This document shows positions 17,541 to 28,307 of a stretch of 64,000 nucleotides of DNA, one piece after another. Source of the stretch: Pseudomonas sp. UBA4617 (lineage in GTDB: Bacteria; Pseudomonadota; Gammaproteobacteria; Pseudomonadales; Pseudomonadaceae); NCBI RefSeq assembly GCF_002386445.1, contig NZ_DGIR01000002.1, positions 68,334-132,333 on the forward strand, read 5' to 3'. The first letter of the stretch is position 1; each line of letters starts with the position of its first letter. The notes beneath the pieces are model-generated. The model worked only from the letters and a program-made list of their open reading frames with translations, was not told where the DNA came from and searched no databases. The position numbers were made by a program, and so were the translations under genes.

Positions 17541-19106
17541 TTACGGCAGCGGCGGGTTGTTCCAGCGCTGTACGGTGACGATCATGTGCCCTTCGCCGGT
17601 CTGGCCGCCGTCGGCCAGGGTGGCGATGACCTTCAGGTTGCCGGCGTTGTTGGTCATCATCTTGCGCGCCGGGTTGGGGCCGGCACCGCCGGGCACGAAC
17701 ACGCCATCGGCCTGCATCTGCCCGGCGAACTTGACGTCTTCGTCCTCGACCGCACGCTCGTTGAACGGCTCGACCTTCCAGCTGGCTGGCAGGTAGCCGA
17801 TGCGCAGTGGCTGGCCGTTGGCGTCCTTGCCCCAGGCCTCGGCCTCGAAGCGGCCCTGCACCTTGGGCACCGAGGCGCCGTTTTCGCCGATGCGGGCGAT
17901 GGAAAACGCCGGTACCACCTTCACTTCCTCGACCTTGTCGTACACCGCCAGGCTGACGCCCTTGAGTGCGCCTACCGCGACTTCGCGTTGGCCAGGGCTG
18001 GCGTCGGCCGCGGCGCGCGCCTTGACCCGAAGCAGGGTTGGCGTCTGCTCCAGCACTTCGACCACGTGCACCCCGGCGCCCAGGTCCGCATTGCCAGCCA
18101 GGCCGCTGCCGACCAAGGTGATCTCGCTTTCGCCGCCGGCCTTGATGAAGGCCGGCTGCACGGCCAGCAGGCGCGCCTTGTCCGCTTTCACTGCAGTAAA
18201 GTCGAGGCCGCGCTCGTCATGCTCGGCCTCGAACATGCGGCCTTTCATTTCACCGTCCAGCGCGGCGAACACCTGGCGCAGGTTGACCTCGCCAACCTTG
18301 ACGGTGCCGCGCCATTCGTAGCCGTTGTAGAGGATTGCCGTGCCGCTGCCGTTGAACGGCGTGCCGTCGGCGTAGGCCCCCTTGAGCTCCACCTTGAAGG
18401 TATCGCCCTGGTCTGCGGTAACGCTCATCACCCCGCGCACATCGCCCTTGGCCAGCATGTGCCCGCTGAACGGCCACTGCCCCGGCAGCGCGTCGGCGTT
18501 CGGCTTCGCCTGCTGCCATGCGGCCCATTCCGGGCTTTCCAGTGGGTAGCGCTTGGCCAGCTCAGGCACTACTTGCTGCAAGGCGATCGGCAGCCAGTCG
18601 CGGTCACGCGCCTGGGCCTGGTACTCGAGGGATGGCCACTGGCCGAGGTGGAAATTGACCAGGTGTTCCCATTCCTTGGCGGGGCGGCGCTGCAAGGCAA
18701 CGCGGGCACCCGAGTGACAACGGCCACAGGTTTCACTGAGCTGGGTGTCGAACTGCTCGACGGTGTTCAGTCGGCGCTCCATGGCGTAACGCACGCCATC
18801 GGTCTCGCTGGGCGCCAGGCCCTGTTTGTCGGCGAGGTACTTGACCAGGGTACGGCGGTCATCGTCACTGATCTGCAGGCCGTGCATCACCTGCATGCGC
18901 GCGATGCTCATCAGCCAGCCTTCGGGTGTTTTACGCTGGTGGCTGATACGGCTGTAGTCGTCGTTGCCTTCGGGGATATGACACCCCATGCACTTGTTCT
19001 GCAACAGGCTCGGGCCCTGCTCGGCCGCCATGGCCTGGGTGCTCAGCAGCGCGGCGGCGACCAACGCCAGTTTGCCCGCATGCCGCCGGAGTCGAGTCGT
19101 CTTCAA
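17541..19106 (-). CDS. qhpA: quinohemoprotein amine dehydrogenase alpha subunit (diheme cytochrome c)
   Basis: A 521-residue exported subunit carrying two c-type hemes: CMGCH at 39-43 and CGRCH at 127-131 (counted from the TTG start). The signal peptide runs through STQAMA|AEQ. The rest is Ig-like beta domains as in the known alpha subunit. I set the start at TTG 19106 because GGAGGT lies 6 nt upstream and the codons that follow give a normal Lys/Arg-rich signal peptide; the longer ATG frame (19169) adds a non-signal tail. Electrons from CTQ pass through these hemes. It is first in qhpA-D-C-B. Confidence 0.93.
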   Translation of the reverse strand: MKTTRLRRHAGKLALVAAALLSTQAMAAEQGPSLLQNKCMGCHIPEGNDDYSRISHQRKTPEGWLMSIARMQVMHGLQISDDDRRTLVKYLADKQGLAPSETDGVRYAMERRLNTVEQFDTQLSETCGRCHSGARVALQRRPAKEWEHLVNFHLGQWPSLEYQAQARDRDWLPIALQQVVPELAKRYPLESPEWAAWQQAKPNADALPGQWPFSGHMLAKGDVRGVMSVTADQGDTFKVELKGAYADGTPFNGSGTAILYNGYEWRGTVKVGEVNLRQVFAALDGEMKGRMFEAEHDERGLDFTAVKADKARLLAVQPAFIKAGGESEITLVGSGLAGNADLGAGVHVVEVLEQTPTLLRVKARAAADASPGQREVAVGALKGVSLAVYDKVEEVKVVPAFSIARIGENGASVPKVQGRFEAEAWGKDANGQPLRIGYLPASWKVEPFNERAVEDEDVKFAGQMQADGVFVPGGAGPNPARKMMTNNAGNLKVIATLADGGQTGEGHMIVTVQRWNNPPLP

Positions 19107-19183
19107 GGTCAGACCTCCACGGTTGTTGTTCTTATGGTTTTCGCACGCTTTGGTACAGCAGATGTGCATGTGTCGGTGGCGAT

Positions 19184-19198
19184 ACAGGAACTGTGCCA
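19184..19198 (-). promoter_or_regulatory. candidate sigma54 promoter for qhpADCB
   Basis: Reads TGGCAC-AGTTC-CTGT on the minus strand. The -24 element is perfect; the -12 element departs from TTGC (CTGT). It is about 80 nt upstream of the qhpA TTG start and divergent from a much better sigma54 promoter for the aldehyde dehydrogenase. A GAFTGS-type activator is encoded in the same locus, which supports it. Confidence 0.45.
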
Positions 19199-19297
19199 GG
19201 TGCGGTAAAAGTATTTCCTTTCAACCTGTTAGCCGGTTTTCAGCGCTTGGCCAGCATCAGGGAGTGCCAGTTGCAGCGTGCCATTTCGCGACAGGGG

Positions 19298-19314
19298 TGT
19301 TTCATCCTGAGACA
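19298..19314. promoter_or_regulatory. inverted repeat, candidate enhancer site for the sigma54 activator
   Basis: TGTTTCA-TCC-TGAGACA, a 7-bp inverted repeat with one mismatch and a 3-bp spacer. It lies between the two divergent sigma54 promoters, ~100 bp from the qhpA one and ~160 bp from the aldehyde dehydrogenase one, the expected place for an AcoR-type activator site. Binding by the product of 26151-28064 is inference. Confidence 0.5.
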
Positions 19315-19317
19315 GCG

Positions 19318-19348
19318 GCCCGCTGCGCGGCAGGCCCGCGCAGCGGGC
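19318..19348. repeat. perfect 13-bp inverted repeat
   Basis: GCCCGCTGCGCGG (19318-19330) is exactly complementary to CCGCGCAGCGGGC (19336-19348) with a 5-nt loop. It sits between the putative activator site and the aldehyde dehydrogenase promoter. It could be a REP-like element, or a terminator-like insulator for leftward or rightward read-through; there is no T tract. Confidence 0.55.
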
Positions 19349-19474
19349 GGAAACAGCCACTGTGTCACCCCCGTCTCACACCGTCTCAATGTGCAACAGC
19401 GCAAACCTGCAATCGCAACCTTTGAGCAGGACAAAAGCCAACCGCTTCAACGGCTTGCGACCATCAAGCCAGCT

Positions 19475-19489
19475 TGGCACGTCCATTGC
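19475..19489 (+). promoter_or_regulatory. sigma54 (-24/-12) promoter of the aldehyde dehydrogenase operon
   Basis: TGGCAC-GTCCA-TTGC, a full match to the -24/-12 consensus with the essential GG-N10-GC spacing (GG 19476-19477, GC 19488-19489). Transcription should start near 19501, ~28 nt before the ATG at 19529. A sigma54 activator with GAFTGS is encoded 6.6 kb away in the same locus. Confidence 0.85.
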
Positions 19490-19528
19490 GCGATGCCCGT
19501 CACATCCAATCACAAGAGGCACAGCCCA

Positions 19529-21022
19529 ATGCTTTCCGAACTGCCCATCCTGCCCGCCACCCGCGCCTTCCTCGAGCGCAAGCTGAAGATGCGTATCGGC
19601 GCCGACTGGCAGGACGCCACCAGCGGCCGTACCCTGTCGTTCCGCAACCCGGCCACGGGTGACGTGCTGGGTGATGTGCCCAGCGCCGACGCCGAAGATG
19701 TCGACCGCGCCGTGCGTGCCGCGCGCCAGGCCTTCGATGACTCGCCGTGGAGCCGCCTGCGTCCGCGGGAGCGGCAGAACCTGTTGTGGCGCCTGGCCGA
19801 GCTGATGGAGCGCGACGCCCGTCAACTGGCCGAACTGGAATGCCTGAACAACGGCAAGAGCGCCGCGGTGGCCCAGGTCATGGATGTACAACTGGCCATC
19901 GACTTTCTGCGTTACATGGCCGGCTGGGCCACCAAGATCGAGGGTAGCACCGTCGAACCTTCGATGCCGTTGCTGCCCAACGCGCAGTTCCACGGGTTTG
20001 TCCGACGCGAAGCGGTGGGCGTGGTCGGTGCCATTGTCGCCTGGAACTTCCCGCTGCTGCTGGCCTGCTGGAAGCTCGGACCGGCCCTGGCCAGTGGCTG
20101 CACGGTGGTGCTCAAGCCCGCCGACGAAACACCACTGAGCGCGCTCAAGCTGGCGGAACTGGTGGAGGAAGCCGGCTACCCGGCCGGGGTGTTCAACGTG
20201 GTCACCGGCACCGGCCTGAATGCCGGTGCCGCGCTCAGCCGCCACCCTGGCGTGGACAAGCTGACCTTCACCGGCTCCACCGAGGTTGGCAAGCTGATCG
20301 GCAAGGCCGCCATGGACAACATGACCCGCGTCACCCTCGAGCTTGGCGGCAAGTCGCCGACCATCGTCATGCCCGATGCCAACCTGCAGGAGGCGGCCGC
20401 CGGCGCGGCCACGGCGATCTTCTTCAACCAGGGCCAGGTATGCTGCGCAGGTTCCCGGTTGTATGTACACCGCAAGCACTTCGACAACGTGGTGGCCGAC
20501 ATCGCCGGCATCGCCAATGGCATGAAACTCGGCAGCGGCCTGGACCCGACCGTGCAGATGGGGCCATTGATCTCGGCCAAGCAGCAGGACCGCGTCACCG
20601 GCTACATCGAGCTTGGCCGCGAACTGGGCGCGACCATCGCTTGCGGCGGCGAAGGCTTCGGGCCTGGCTACTTCGTCAAGCCGACGGTGATCGTCGATGT
20701 CGACCAGCACCATCGCCTGGTCCAGGAAGAAATCTTCGGGCCCGTGCTGGTAGCCTTGCCGTTCGATGACCTCGACGAGGTGATCGGCATGGCCAACGAC
20801 AACCCTTATGGGCTTGGGGCGAGCATCTGGTCCAACGACCTGGCTGCCGTGCACCGGATGATCCCGCGGATCAAGTCGGGGTCGGTCTGGGTCAACTGCC
20901 ACAGCGCCCTCGACCCGGCCTTGCCGTTTGGTGGCTACAAGATGTCCGGCGTCGGCCGCGAGATGGGGGCGGCTGCCATCGAGCACTACACCGAGCTCAA
21001 GTCGGTACTGATCAAGCTCTGA
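19529..21022 (+). CDS. peaE: NAD-dependent aldehyde dehydrogenase (phenylacetaldehyde dehydrogenase type)
   Basis: A 497-residue class I/II aldehyde dehydrogenase. The catalytic Cys is Cys305 in FNQGQVCCAG, the general base Glu271 is in LELGGKSP, and NAD binding is shown by FTGSTEVG and the Asn in AWNFP. It should oxidise the aldehyde released by the amine dehydrogenase; in P. putida the gene beside these subunits is the phenylacetaldehyde dehydrogenase of phenylethylamine catabolism. ATG 19529 has AAGAGG 8 nt upstream and lies just behind the sigma54 promoter. The longer upstream frame would run through the promoter. The substrate is inferred from context. Confidence 0.9.
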   Translation: MLSELPILPATRAFLERKLKMRIGADWQDATSGRTLSFRNPATGDVLGDVPSADAEDVDRAVRAARQAFDDSPWSRLRPRERQNLLWRLAELMERDARQLAELECLNNGKSAAVAQVMDVQLAIDFLRYMAGWATKIEGSTVEPSMPLLPNAQFHGFVRREAVGVVGAIVAWNFPLLLACWKLGPALASGCTVVLKPADETPLSALKLAELVEEAGYPAGVFNVVTGTGLNAGAALSRHPGVDKLTFTGSTEVGKLIGKAAMDNMTRVTLELGGKSPTIVMPDANLQEAAAGAATAIFFNQGQVCCAGSRLYVHRKHFDNVVADIAGIANGMKLGSGLDPTVQMGPLISAKQQDRVTGYIELGRELGATIACGGEGFGPGYFVKPTVIVDVDQHHRLVQEEIFGPVLVALPFDDLDEVIGMANDNPYGLGASIWSNDLAAVHRMIPRIKSGSVWVNCHSALDPALPFGGYKMSGVGREMGAAAIEHYTELKSVLIKL

Positions 21023-21034
21023 TCTCAGCCTGTT

Positions 21035-21071
21035 CCGGCCTCTTCGCTGGGTTTGCCTACGAGGAGGCCGG
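21035..21071. repeat. REP-type inverted repeat
   Basis: CCGGCCTC (21035-21042) and GAGGCCGG (21064-21071) pair across a loop that includes TTCGCTGGG, a diverged P. putida REP core. It separates the aldehyde dehydrogenase stop from the porin-like gene. Confidence 0.55.
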
Positions 21072-21113
21072 CAAGGACACCAAAAACAACAATAAAAACC
21101 ATGGAGCAAACCC

Positions 21114-22427
21114 ATGAGGCACACCCTCGCCTGCACATTGGCCCTGCTGTTCGCCGCCCCCGTCAGCCAGGCCTACGAGCTGTACAACCACGATGGCAGT
21201 ATTCTCAACGCCGACCTCGAAGCGCTGTTCGGCAGTTTCCACAGCGACGAAAGCTTCAACCTGGCCGGCAACCGCCAGCCCGGCAGCAGCGCCTGGCAGG
21301 AAGGCTACGTCAAGTACGGGCTCAGCGGCAGCCAGGCCCTGGCCGATAGCGGTACCCTCTACGGCGCCTTCAACCTGCTCAGCTCCGCCACCTGGGGTGA
21401 TGGCGATGCTGCCGGCCTGACGCTGGGTGGTGAGCGCCGCACCGCCATCGAAGACCTGTACCTGGGCTGGCGTTCCGCCAACCTGTTCCCGACCCTGGGC
21501 GTGGACGGCGTGGATATTTCCGGCGGCCGCCAGGTGGTGACCCTCGGCGACGGTTTCCTGATCCAGGGTGACCCGGTGAACCTGGGCAAGGTCGACCTGG
21601 GTGCCAACTTCGACCGCGGCGGCGCCTACTACCTTGCCGCGCGCAAGGCCTTCGACCGCAGCGCGGTCCTGCGCCTGGGCGGCCGACAGGGTTGGCGCGG
21701 CGACCTGATGTGGCTGAAGTCCGACAACCACTACCAGGCCGATACCTCACTGGCGGTGGCCAACCTGGAGCATGTCGCCGATGCGGGTAGCGTCGGCCTG
21801 AGCTGGATCCACGGCCTCGACGTCGACCAGCGCTACGCGCAGCTCATGGGCCTGGAACATCGCGATGGCATGGACACGGCCAGCCTGCGCGGGCGCGGCA
21901 ACCTGGGCGTCAAGGATCTGGAGCTGGCCGCCGAATACGTGACCCAGGACCAGACCGGAGGGCGCGAGAACGCCTGGTACCTGGAGGGCAACTGGACCTT
22001 TTCCGAACTGCCCTGGACACCCACCGCGACCTACCGCTACAGCCGCTTTTCCGAGGGCTTCGACCCACTGTTCTACGGCCTGAGCCGTGGCTACGGCACC
22101 TGGTTCCAGGGAGAAGTGGCGGCCAACTATGCCGGGCCATTCAACAACAACACTCAGGTACATCACCTGGCGCTGAAGGGCAAGCCACGGGACAACCTGA
22201 CCCTGGGCGTGCTGTACTTCGACTTCACTACGCTGGACAGCGACCTGGGCAACCAGGGTGGACGGGAGCTGGACCTGTATGTGGAATGGATGGTCAACGA
22301 GCACCTGCTGATCAGCCCCCTGGTGGGCTTCTACCAGCCTGAGCGCAGTGCGGCCAATGGCGGCACCCAACTGGGAGGGCGGGATACCGGGACCTACCTG
22401 CAGCTGATCGTCGGGACGTTCTTCTGA
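21114..22427 (+). CDS. outer-membrane beta-barrel channel of the amine locus
   Basis: A 437-residue protein with a short signal peptide (cleavage near VSQAYE) and no transmembrane helices. It has repeated amphipathic strands with aromatic girdles and a C-terminal Phe (LIVGTFF), typical of an outer-membrane barrel. It resembles alginate-export/porin-like proteins of pseudomonads rather than OprD, but I cannot name the family with certainty. It follows the aldehyde dehydrogenase on the same strand across a REP element, so it is probably driven by the same sigma54 promoter and may admit amines or aldehydes to the periplasm (inference). Confidence 0.75.
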   Translation: MRHTLACTLALLFAAPVSQAYELYNHDGSILNADLEALFGSFHSDESFNLAGNRQPGSSAWQEGYVKYGLSGSQALADSGTLYGAFNLLSSATWGDGDAAGLTLGGERRTAIEDLYLGWRSANLFPTLGVDGVDISGGRQVVTLGDGFLIQGDPVNLGKVDLGANFDRGGAYYLAARKAFDRSAVLRLGGRQGWRGDLMWLKSDNHYQADTSLAVANLEHVADAGSVGLSWIHGLDVDQRYAQLMGLEHRDGMDTASLRGRGNLGVKDLELAAEYVTQDQTGGRENAWYLEGNWTFSELPWTPTATYRYSRFSEGFDPLFYGLSRGYGTWFQGEVAANYAGPFNNNTQVHHLALKGKPRDNLTLGVLYFDFTTLDSDLGNQGGRELDLYVEWMVNEHLLISPLVGFYQPERSAANGGTQLGGRDTGTYLQLIVGTFF

Positions 22428-22435
22428 CGTGCGAT

Positions 22436-22458
22436 CCGGGGCTGCGCTGCAGCCCCGG
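22436..22458. terminator. strong hairpin between convergent genes
   Basis: CCGGGGCTGC (22436-22445) and GCAGCCCCGG (22449-22458) form a perfect 10-bp stem with a 3-nt loop in the 36-nt gap between the porin-like gene and qhpG, which converge. No T tract follows on either strand, but position and strength suggest a bidirectional terminator. Confidence 0.6.
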
Positions 22459-22463
22459 CGATC

Positions 22464-23756
22464 TCAAGCCAAGCCCTGTTCCGTCAACCAGCGGCGCACC
22501 CCCATCTGCTGCTCCCCCGGCAGGTTTGACAGCACGGCCTCAACCGGCCGACCGCTATACAGCGCGCGCACTACCGGCGCCAGCTCCACCCCCTGCACAT
22601 GCCACACCCCCAACGGCTGGTCCGCCGTCACCACCACCTCGGCCTCGTCCACCAGCCCATCACGCAACACCGGCCGTCGCTCCACCCGCACCGCCTGCCC
22701 GTCCGCCGCCAGATGCAGCGGTTGCCTGTCCGGCCAGGCCTGACGCCGTGCCCAGAACGGCTGCTCGGCCCGGCTCTGCTCCTGCCCATGGAAGTCCCGG
22801 CCAATGCGGGCGAAGCGCAAGAACAGCTGTTCGACCCGCTGCTGGTGAAATTGCCGTGCCAATGCAGCCCGCCCGGGCCTGCGCAGCAAGGTATTGATCA
22901 CCACCGGCGCCTGCAACGCCGAAGACAGCGACTGGAATATGCCGTTGCCCGACAACGGGTCAACGGCCATCGCGGCATCGCCTACCCGAATCCAGTCCGG
23001 CCCGACACATTCGCCCGCCAGAATCGCAGTACTACTGCGCGCATGCACCTGCGCCGGCACCAGCGCCCGGGCATCGAACAGCTCGGCCACCAGCGCGCTG
23101 CGGGCTCGCCGCGCAGCGCAGTACGCTGCCAAACCGGCCTTGCCCGGCAGGCCGGCGGCGTCCAGGGTGACCTGCCAGTAGCAGCGGCCATCTTCCAGCC
23201 GCGCCATCCATGCCCAGCCATCCTCCAGGCTTTCCACCGCCGATGCGGGGGTGCCTGGGGCACCCTGCCAGGTATTGAGCAGGCTGACCGTCTCCGGCCC
23301 ACGCAGGCGGTCAGCCGCCAACGGGGCCTGGCGGCCGCGGGCTTCGACCAGGAAATCGGCCAGCAGTAGCTGGCCATCGTCCAGACGCACCTGGTGACCT
23401 CCGTCGTGCCGGAGTTCGCCCACCCGCCCCTCGACCACGCCCACCCCGGCGCGTTGCAGATCGTCGCGCAGCGCCCGGTCAAACTGTTGCCGGTCGAGCA
23501 GGAACTCCTGGTTCAGCTGTAGTTGCTGGCCGCCCCAGTGCACTCGGCGGGTGGCCGGCATCGCCGCCTGGCTCAGGGCACCGCCAAGGCCAGCATGACG
23601 CAAGGCGTCCAGCACCCGCTGCGAAACCCCTTCGACTGCGGCAAAGCGGCGCCAATCGGACACCACCGTGACCGCGTAGCCCAGGCGCCGCAAGCCAATC
23701 GCCGTGGCCGCACCGGCCGGGCCCGCGCCCAGCACCACGATGCACGGTTCAGGCAT
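22464..23756 (-). CDS. qhpG: FAD-dependent monooxygenase QhpG
   Basis: A 430-residue flavoprotein of the tryptophan halogenase/hydroxylase-like group. The N-terminal Rossmann motif is VLGAGPAGAATAIGL; the second FAD motif is seen in WIRVGDAAMAVDPLSGNG. In Paracoccus, QhpG dihydroxylates the QhpC tryptophan to start CTQ formation. ATG 23756 was chosen: it gives the Rossmann motif at the N-terminus and overlaps the qhpE stop by 8 nt. It is last in the order regulator-qhpF-qhpE-qhpG. Confidence 0.88.
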   Translation of the reverse strand: MPEPCIVVLGAGPAGAATAIGLRRLGYAVTVVSDWRRFAAVEGVSQRVLDALRHAGLGGALSQAAMPATRRVHWGGQQLQLNQEFLLDRQQFDRALRDDLQRAGVGVVEGRVGELRHDGGHQVRLDDGQLLLADFLVEARGRQAPLAADRLRGPETVSLLNTWQGAPGTPASAVESLEDGWAWMARLEDGRCYWQVTLDAAGLPGKAGLAAYCAARRARSALVAELFDARALVPAQVHARSSTAILAGECVGPDWIRVGDAAMAVDPLSGNGIFQSLSSALQAPVVINTLLRRPGRAALARQFHQQRVEQLFLRFARIGRDFHGQEQSRAEQPFWARRQAWPDRQPLHLAADGQAVRVERRPVLRDGLVDEAEVVVTADQPLGVWHVQGVELAPVVRALYSGRPVEAVLSNLPGEQQMGVRRWLTEQGLA

Positions 23757-24426
23757 GCTTGGCCCCCCGTCGCTCGGGGCCGACAAACGCCGCGTGCTGG
23801 CGCAGCCAGTCGTGCACCTGCTGGGGGGGCATGCCGGGCTGCTCACGCAGCAATGCGGCAATCCTGCCGCTCAGGGCCGCGCAGCCCAGGCTCGCACCTG
23901 CCTTGTCGCCCACCCCGGCATAGCCTCCGAAGTCGGCCTGCCGCGAGCCCAGCCATGACCATTGGCCTGGGGCGCAGCGCGCATCGCCGGTGACCCGGAT
24001 CACTCCCGGGTAGCTGGCCGGGTACACCGGCCCGCCTTGTGCCGGGCTGGACGCACACAACAGCACACCCGCAGCCATGGCTTCGGCGCAAGCCTGGTGC
24101 AATACAGGCCGGTCCTGCTGCAGGCCAAGGCTGAGGTTGACCAGCGTGGCTCCCGCCTCCACCAGCCACAGCAAGGCAGCCGCCACCTGCAATGCGCTGG
24201 TGCTGGCCTGGCCAGCGAACACCTGGGCTACCAGCAGCGGCACCGGCCCGGCCTCGCGCTGCAATGCCTCCACTACCGCGCTGCCGTGGCCGAGCTGGTC
24301 GGGCAGCGGTTCACCTTCACGCAACTGGCCGTCCTCCAGCCAGAATCGCCGTCCTCCCAGCACGCCGCGGCCCTGCATCGGTGAGCAGCCGCTGTCAATG
24401 ACGCCAACGCGCAGGTCAGTGCCCAT
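23749..24426 (-). CDS. qhpE: subtilisin-like leader peptidase QhpE
   Basis: A 225-residue compact S8-type serine protease with the triad Asp11 (VIDSG), His47 (LGHGSA) and Ser179 (GASLGCA). It lacks a signal peptide and prodomain, fitting a cytoplasmic protease that removes the 28-residue QhpC leader after cross-linking. It is shorter than typical subtilisins, as in this family. The start overlaps the qhpF stop by 11 nt. Confidence 0.88.
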   Translation of the reverse strand: MGTDLRVGVIDSGCSPMQGRGVLGGRRFWLEDGQLREGEPLPDQLGHGSAVVEALQREAGPVPLLVAQVFAGQASTSALQVAAALLWLVEAGATLVNLSLGLQQDRPVLHQACAEAMAAGVLLCASSPAQGGPVYPASYPGVIRVTGDARCAPGQWSWLGSRQADFGGYAGVGDKAGASLGCAALSGRIAALLREQPGMPPQQVHDWLRQHAAFVGPERRGAKHA

Positions 24427-26149
24427 GCCTGATGACCTCGTGGGGCAACACCCGCAGTTGGCCGGCATGCAGCTGCAGGTGCAGGTCGGCATCGGCCAGG
24501 GTCGAGGCGCGGTGGCTGATCAGGATGCGGGTACGGCCGGCGAACAACTGGTCGATGGCGGCGATCACTTCGCGCTCGGTAGCTTCGTCCACTGCCGAAG
24601 TGGCCTCGTCCAGCACCAGGATCGCCGGCGCCTGCAGCACCGCGCGGGCGATCGCGATGCGTTGTTTCTGGCCGCCGGACAATTGTTGGCCGCGCTCACC
24701 GAGCAGGCCGTCCAGGCCCAGTGGCAGGCTTTCTACCAGGCTGTCCAGCCGGGCCAGCCGCACGACCCGCTCAAGCTCGGCGCGGCTGGCCTGCGGCATG
24801 CCATAGGCCAGGTTCTGCGCCAGGGTGCCGCGGAACAGCACGATGTCCTGGCTGACCACCGCGATGCGCCGGCGCAATGCAACCAGGTCCAGTTCGCGCA
24901 GGTCGATGCCGTCCAGCAGGATGCGCCCGGCGTGCGGGTCGTAGAAGCGCTGCAGCAGATCGATCAGGGTCGACTTGCCCACCCCCGAGGCACCGCTGAT
25001 GGCGACTTTCAGGCCACCTGGCACACACAGCTGCACGTTGTCCAGCACCGCGCCCTGGCGCCCTTCATGGGCAAAACTCAGCGCCTCCAGACGCAGTTCG
25101 CCCGGCCCATCGGGCATCGGCTGCGGGTTGGCCGGCGAGCGCACAGCCACCGCTTCCTGCTTCAGTTCCATTACCCGCCCAAGGCTCACGGCCATGCGCT
25201 GCACTGCCACGTACAGGCCCAGCAGGCTCTGCACCGGCCCGACCGCCATGCCCATGTAAGTGGAAAAAGCGATCAGCGCCCCCAGCTGCCAGGTGCCCTG
25301 GATCACCCACCAGCCGCCGACCAGGAATGCGCAGGCGCGGCACCAGGAGGTCAGTGTGCCGGGGATGGCCTGGGTGAAGAACTCGGTCACCTGAACCTTG
25401 AGCAACTGGCGCATGTAGCCCTGGCCCAGTTGGTCCAGGCGCCCGGCCTCGCGACTTTGCTGGCCAGCCGCCTGGATGAACTTCATCGCTGGCAGCGTTT
25501 CCACCAGAAATGACGACACATCCGCCGAACGCTCGCGCAGGTGGCGCACCTCACGCTCCACCTTGCGTCGCATCCAGCGCAGCCACAGCACCTCGATCGG
25601 CACCAGCAGCGCCAGCAACAGTGATAGCTGCCAGGACAGCACCAGCATCAGTACCACCGCGCCTGCCAGGCCGATCACCGCCGATACCGCCGAGAACAGC
25701 GAGTCCACGGCGAAACGCTGGATTTCCGCCACATCGCCATCCAGCCGCGACAGGATGTCACCGGTCCGTCGCCGGCCATAGAACGTCGGCGACAGTTGCT
25801 GCAAGTGTCGGTAAAGATCATCGCGCAGGGCAAACAGGATGCGCCCTGACAGGCGCGTATGCAGGTAGCGGTTGATCCCGGCCAGCACGGTGCCCAGCAG
25901 GCCGGCGGCGATCATGATCGCCGCCATGTGCCAGAGGGTCTGGTAATCCTTGGCCAGCAGCCCCTCGTCAATCAGCGTCTTGACCAGCCAGGGTTGCGCC
26001 AGGGCCAGCAGCGAGGCGCCCAGCGACAAGCCCAGCAACAGGCCAATGGCGCGCCGATGCGGGCGCACGAAACCATACAGCCAGGCCAGCGCCTGACGCA
26101 TGAGGAGCGGGTCGCTGGACTCCACCAGCCGGGCGAACAGGCCGCCCAT
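24416..26149 (-). CDS. qhpF: ABC exporter QhpF (fused membrane and ATPase domains)
   Basis: A 577-residue half-transporter. Residues ~1-310 hold six membrane helices. The ATPase domain has Walker A (GASGVGKST), signature LSGGQKQR, Walker B (ILVLDEATSA) and the H-loop (LISHRAST). In the quinohemoprotein amine dehydrogenase system QhpF exports the modified gamma subunit to the periplasm. ATG 26149 lies one base after the stop of the upstream regulator gene, so the two are translationally coupled. Generic multidrug ABC function is an alternative, but the cluster is specific. Confidence 0.88.
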   Translation of the reverse strand: MGGLFARLVESSDPLLMRQALAWLYGFVRPHRRAIGLLLGLSLGASLLALAQPWLVKTLIDEGLLAKDYQTLWHMAAIMIAAGLLGTVLAGINRYLHTRLSGRILFALRDDLYRHLQQLSPTFYGRRRTGDILSRLDGDVAEIQRFAVDSLFSAVSAVIGLAGAVVLMLVLSWQLSLLLALLVPIEVLWLRWMRRKVEREVRHLRERSADVSSFLVETLPAMKFIQAAGQQSREAGRLDQLGQGYMRQLLKVQVTEFFTQAIPGTLTSWCRACAFLVGGWWVIQGTWQLGALIAFSTYMGMAVGPVQSLLGLYVAVQRMAVSLGRVMELKQEAVAVRSPANPQPMPDGPGELRLEALSFAHEGRQGAVLDNVQLCVPGGLKVAISGASGVGKSTLIDLLQRFYDPHAGRILLDGIDLRELDLVALRRRIAVVSQDIVLFRGTLAQNLAYGMPQASRAELERVVRLARLDSLVESLPLGLDGLLGERGQQLSGGQKQRIAIARAVLQAPAILVLDEATSAVDEATEREVIAAIDQLFAGRTRILISHRASTLADADLHLQLHAGQLRVLPHEVIRHGH

Positions 26150-26150
26150 T

Positions 26151-28064
<1,914 letters not shown>

Positions 28065-28166
28065 TTGTTGCTCCAGCTGTGCCGTGGATCGGGCAACGGG
28101 CTTGGTTTTTTTCCGCAGTGTGCGGGAGATTTTCATGGGCGTCGAGGTGCATGCCTCATGAGGTGT

Positions 28167-28222
28167 GGCGCCTGTGAGATCGAGCGCCGCCCGCGCGGCG
28201 CATCGCGGATAAATCCGCTCCC
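28167..28222. repeat. REP-type element upstream of the sigma54 activator gene
   Basis: Contains stem GCGCCGC/GCGGCGC (28184-28201) and stem GCGGAT-AA-ATCCGC (28205-28218) followed by CTCCCACA, a common P. putida group intergenic repeat. The first 24 bases (28167-28190) recur exactly at 63977-64000. The 243-nt gap 28065-28307 holds this element and no gene. Confidence 0.7.
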
Positions 28223-28307
28223 ACACTTGTTGCAACGTGGCCATGCCTGTGAAGCCATGGTTGTCAGCCGGTTTGTATGGCTCAAGACCTGCACCAAGGC
28301 AGGCGTT

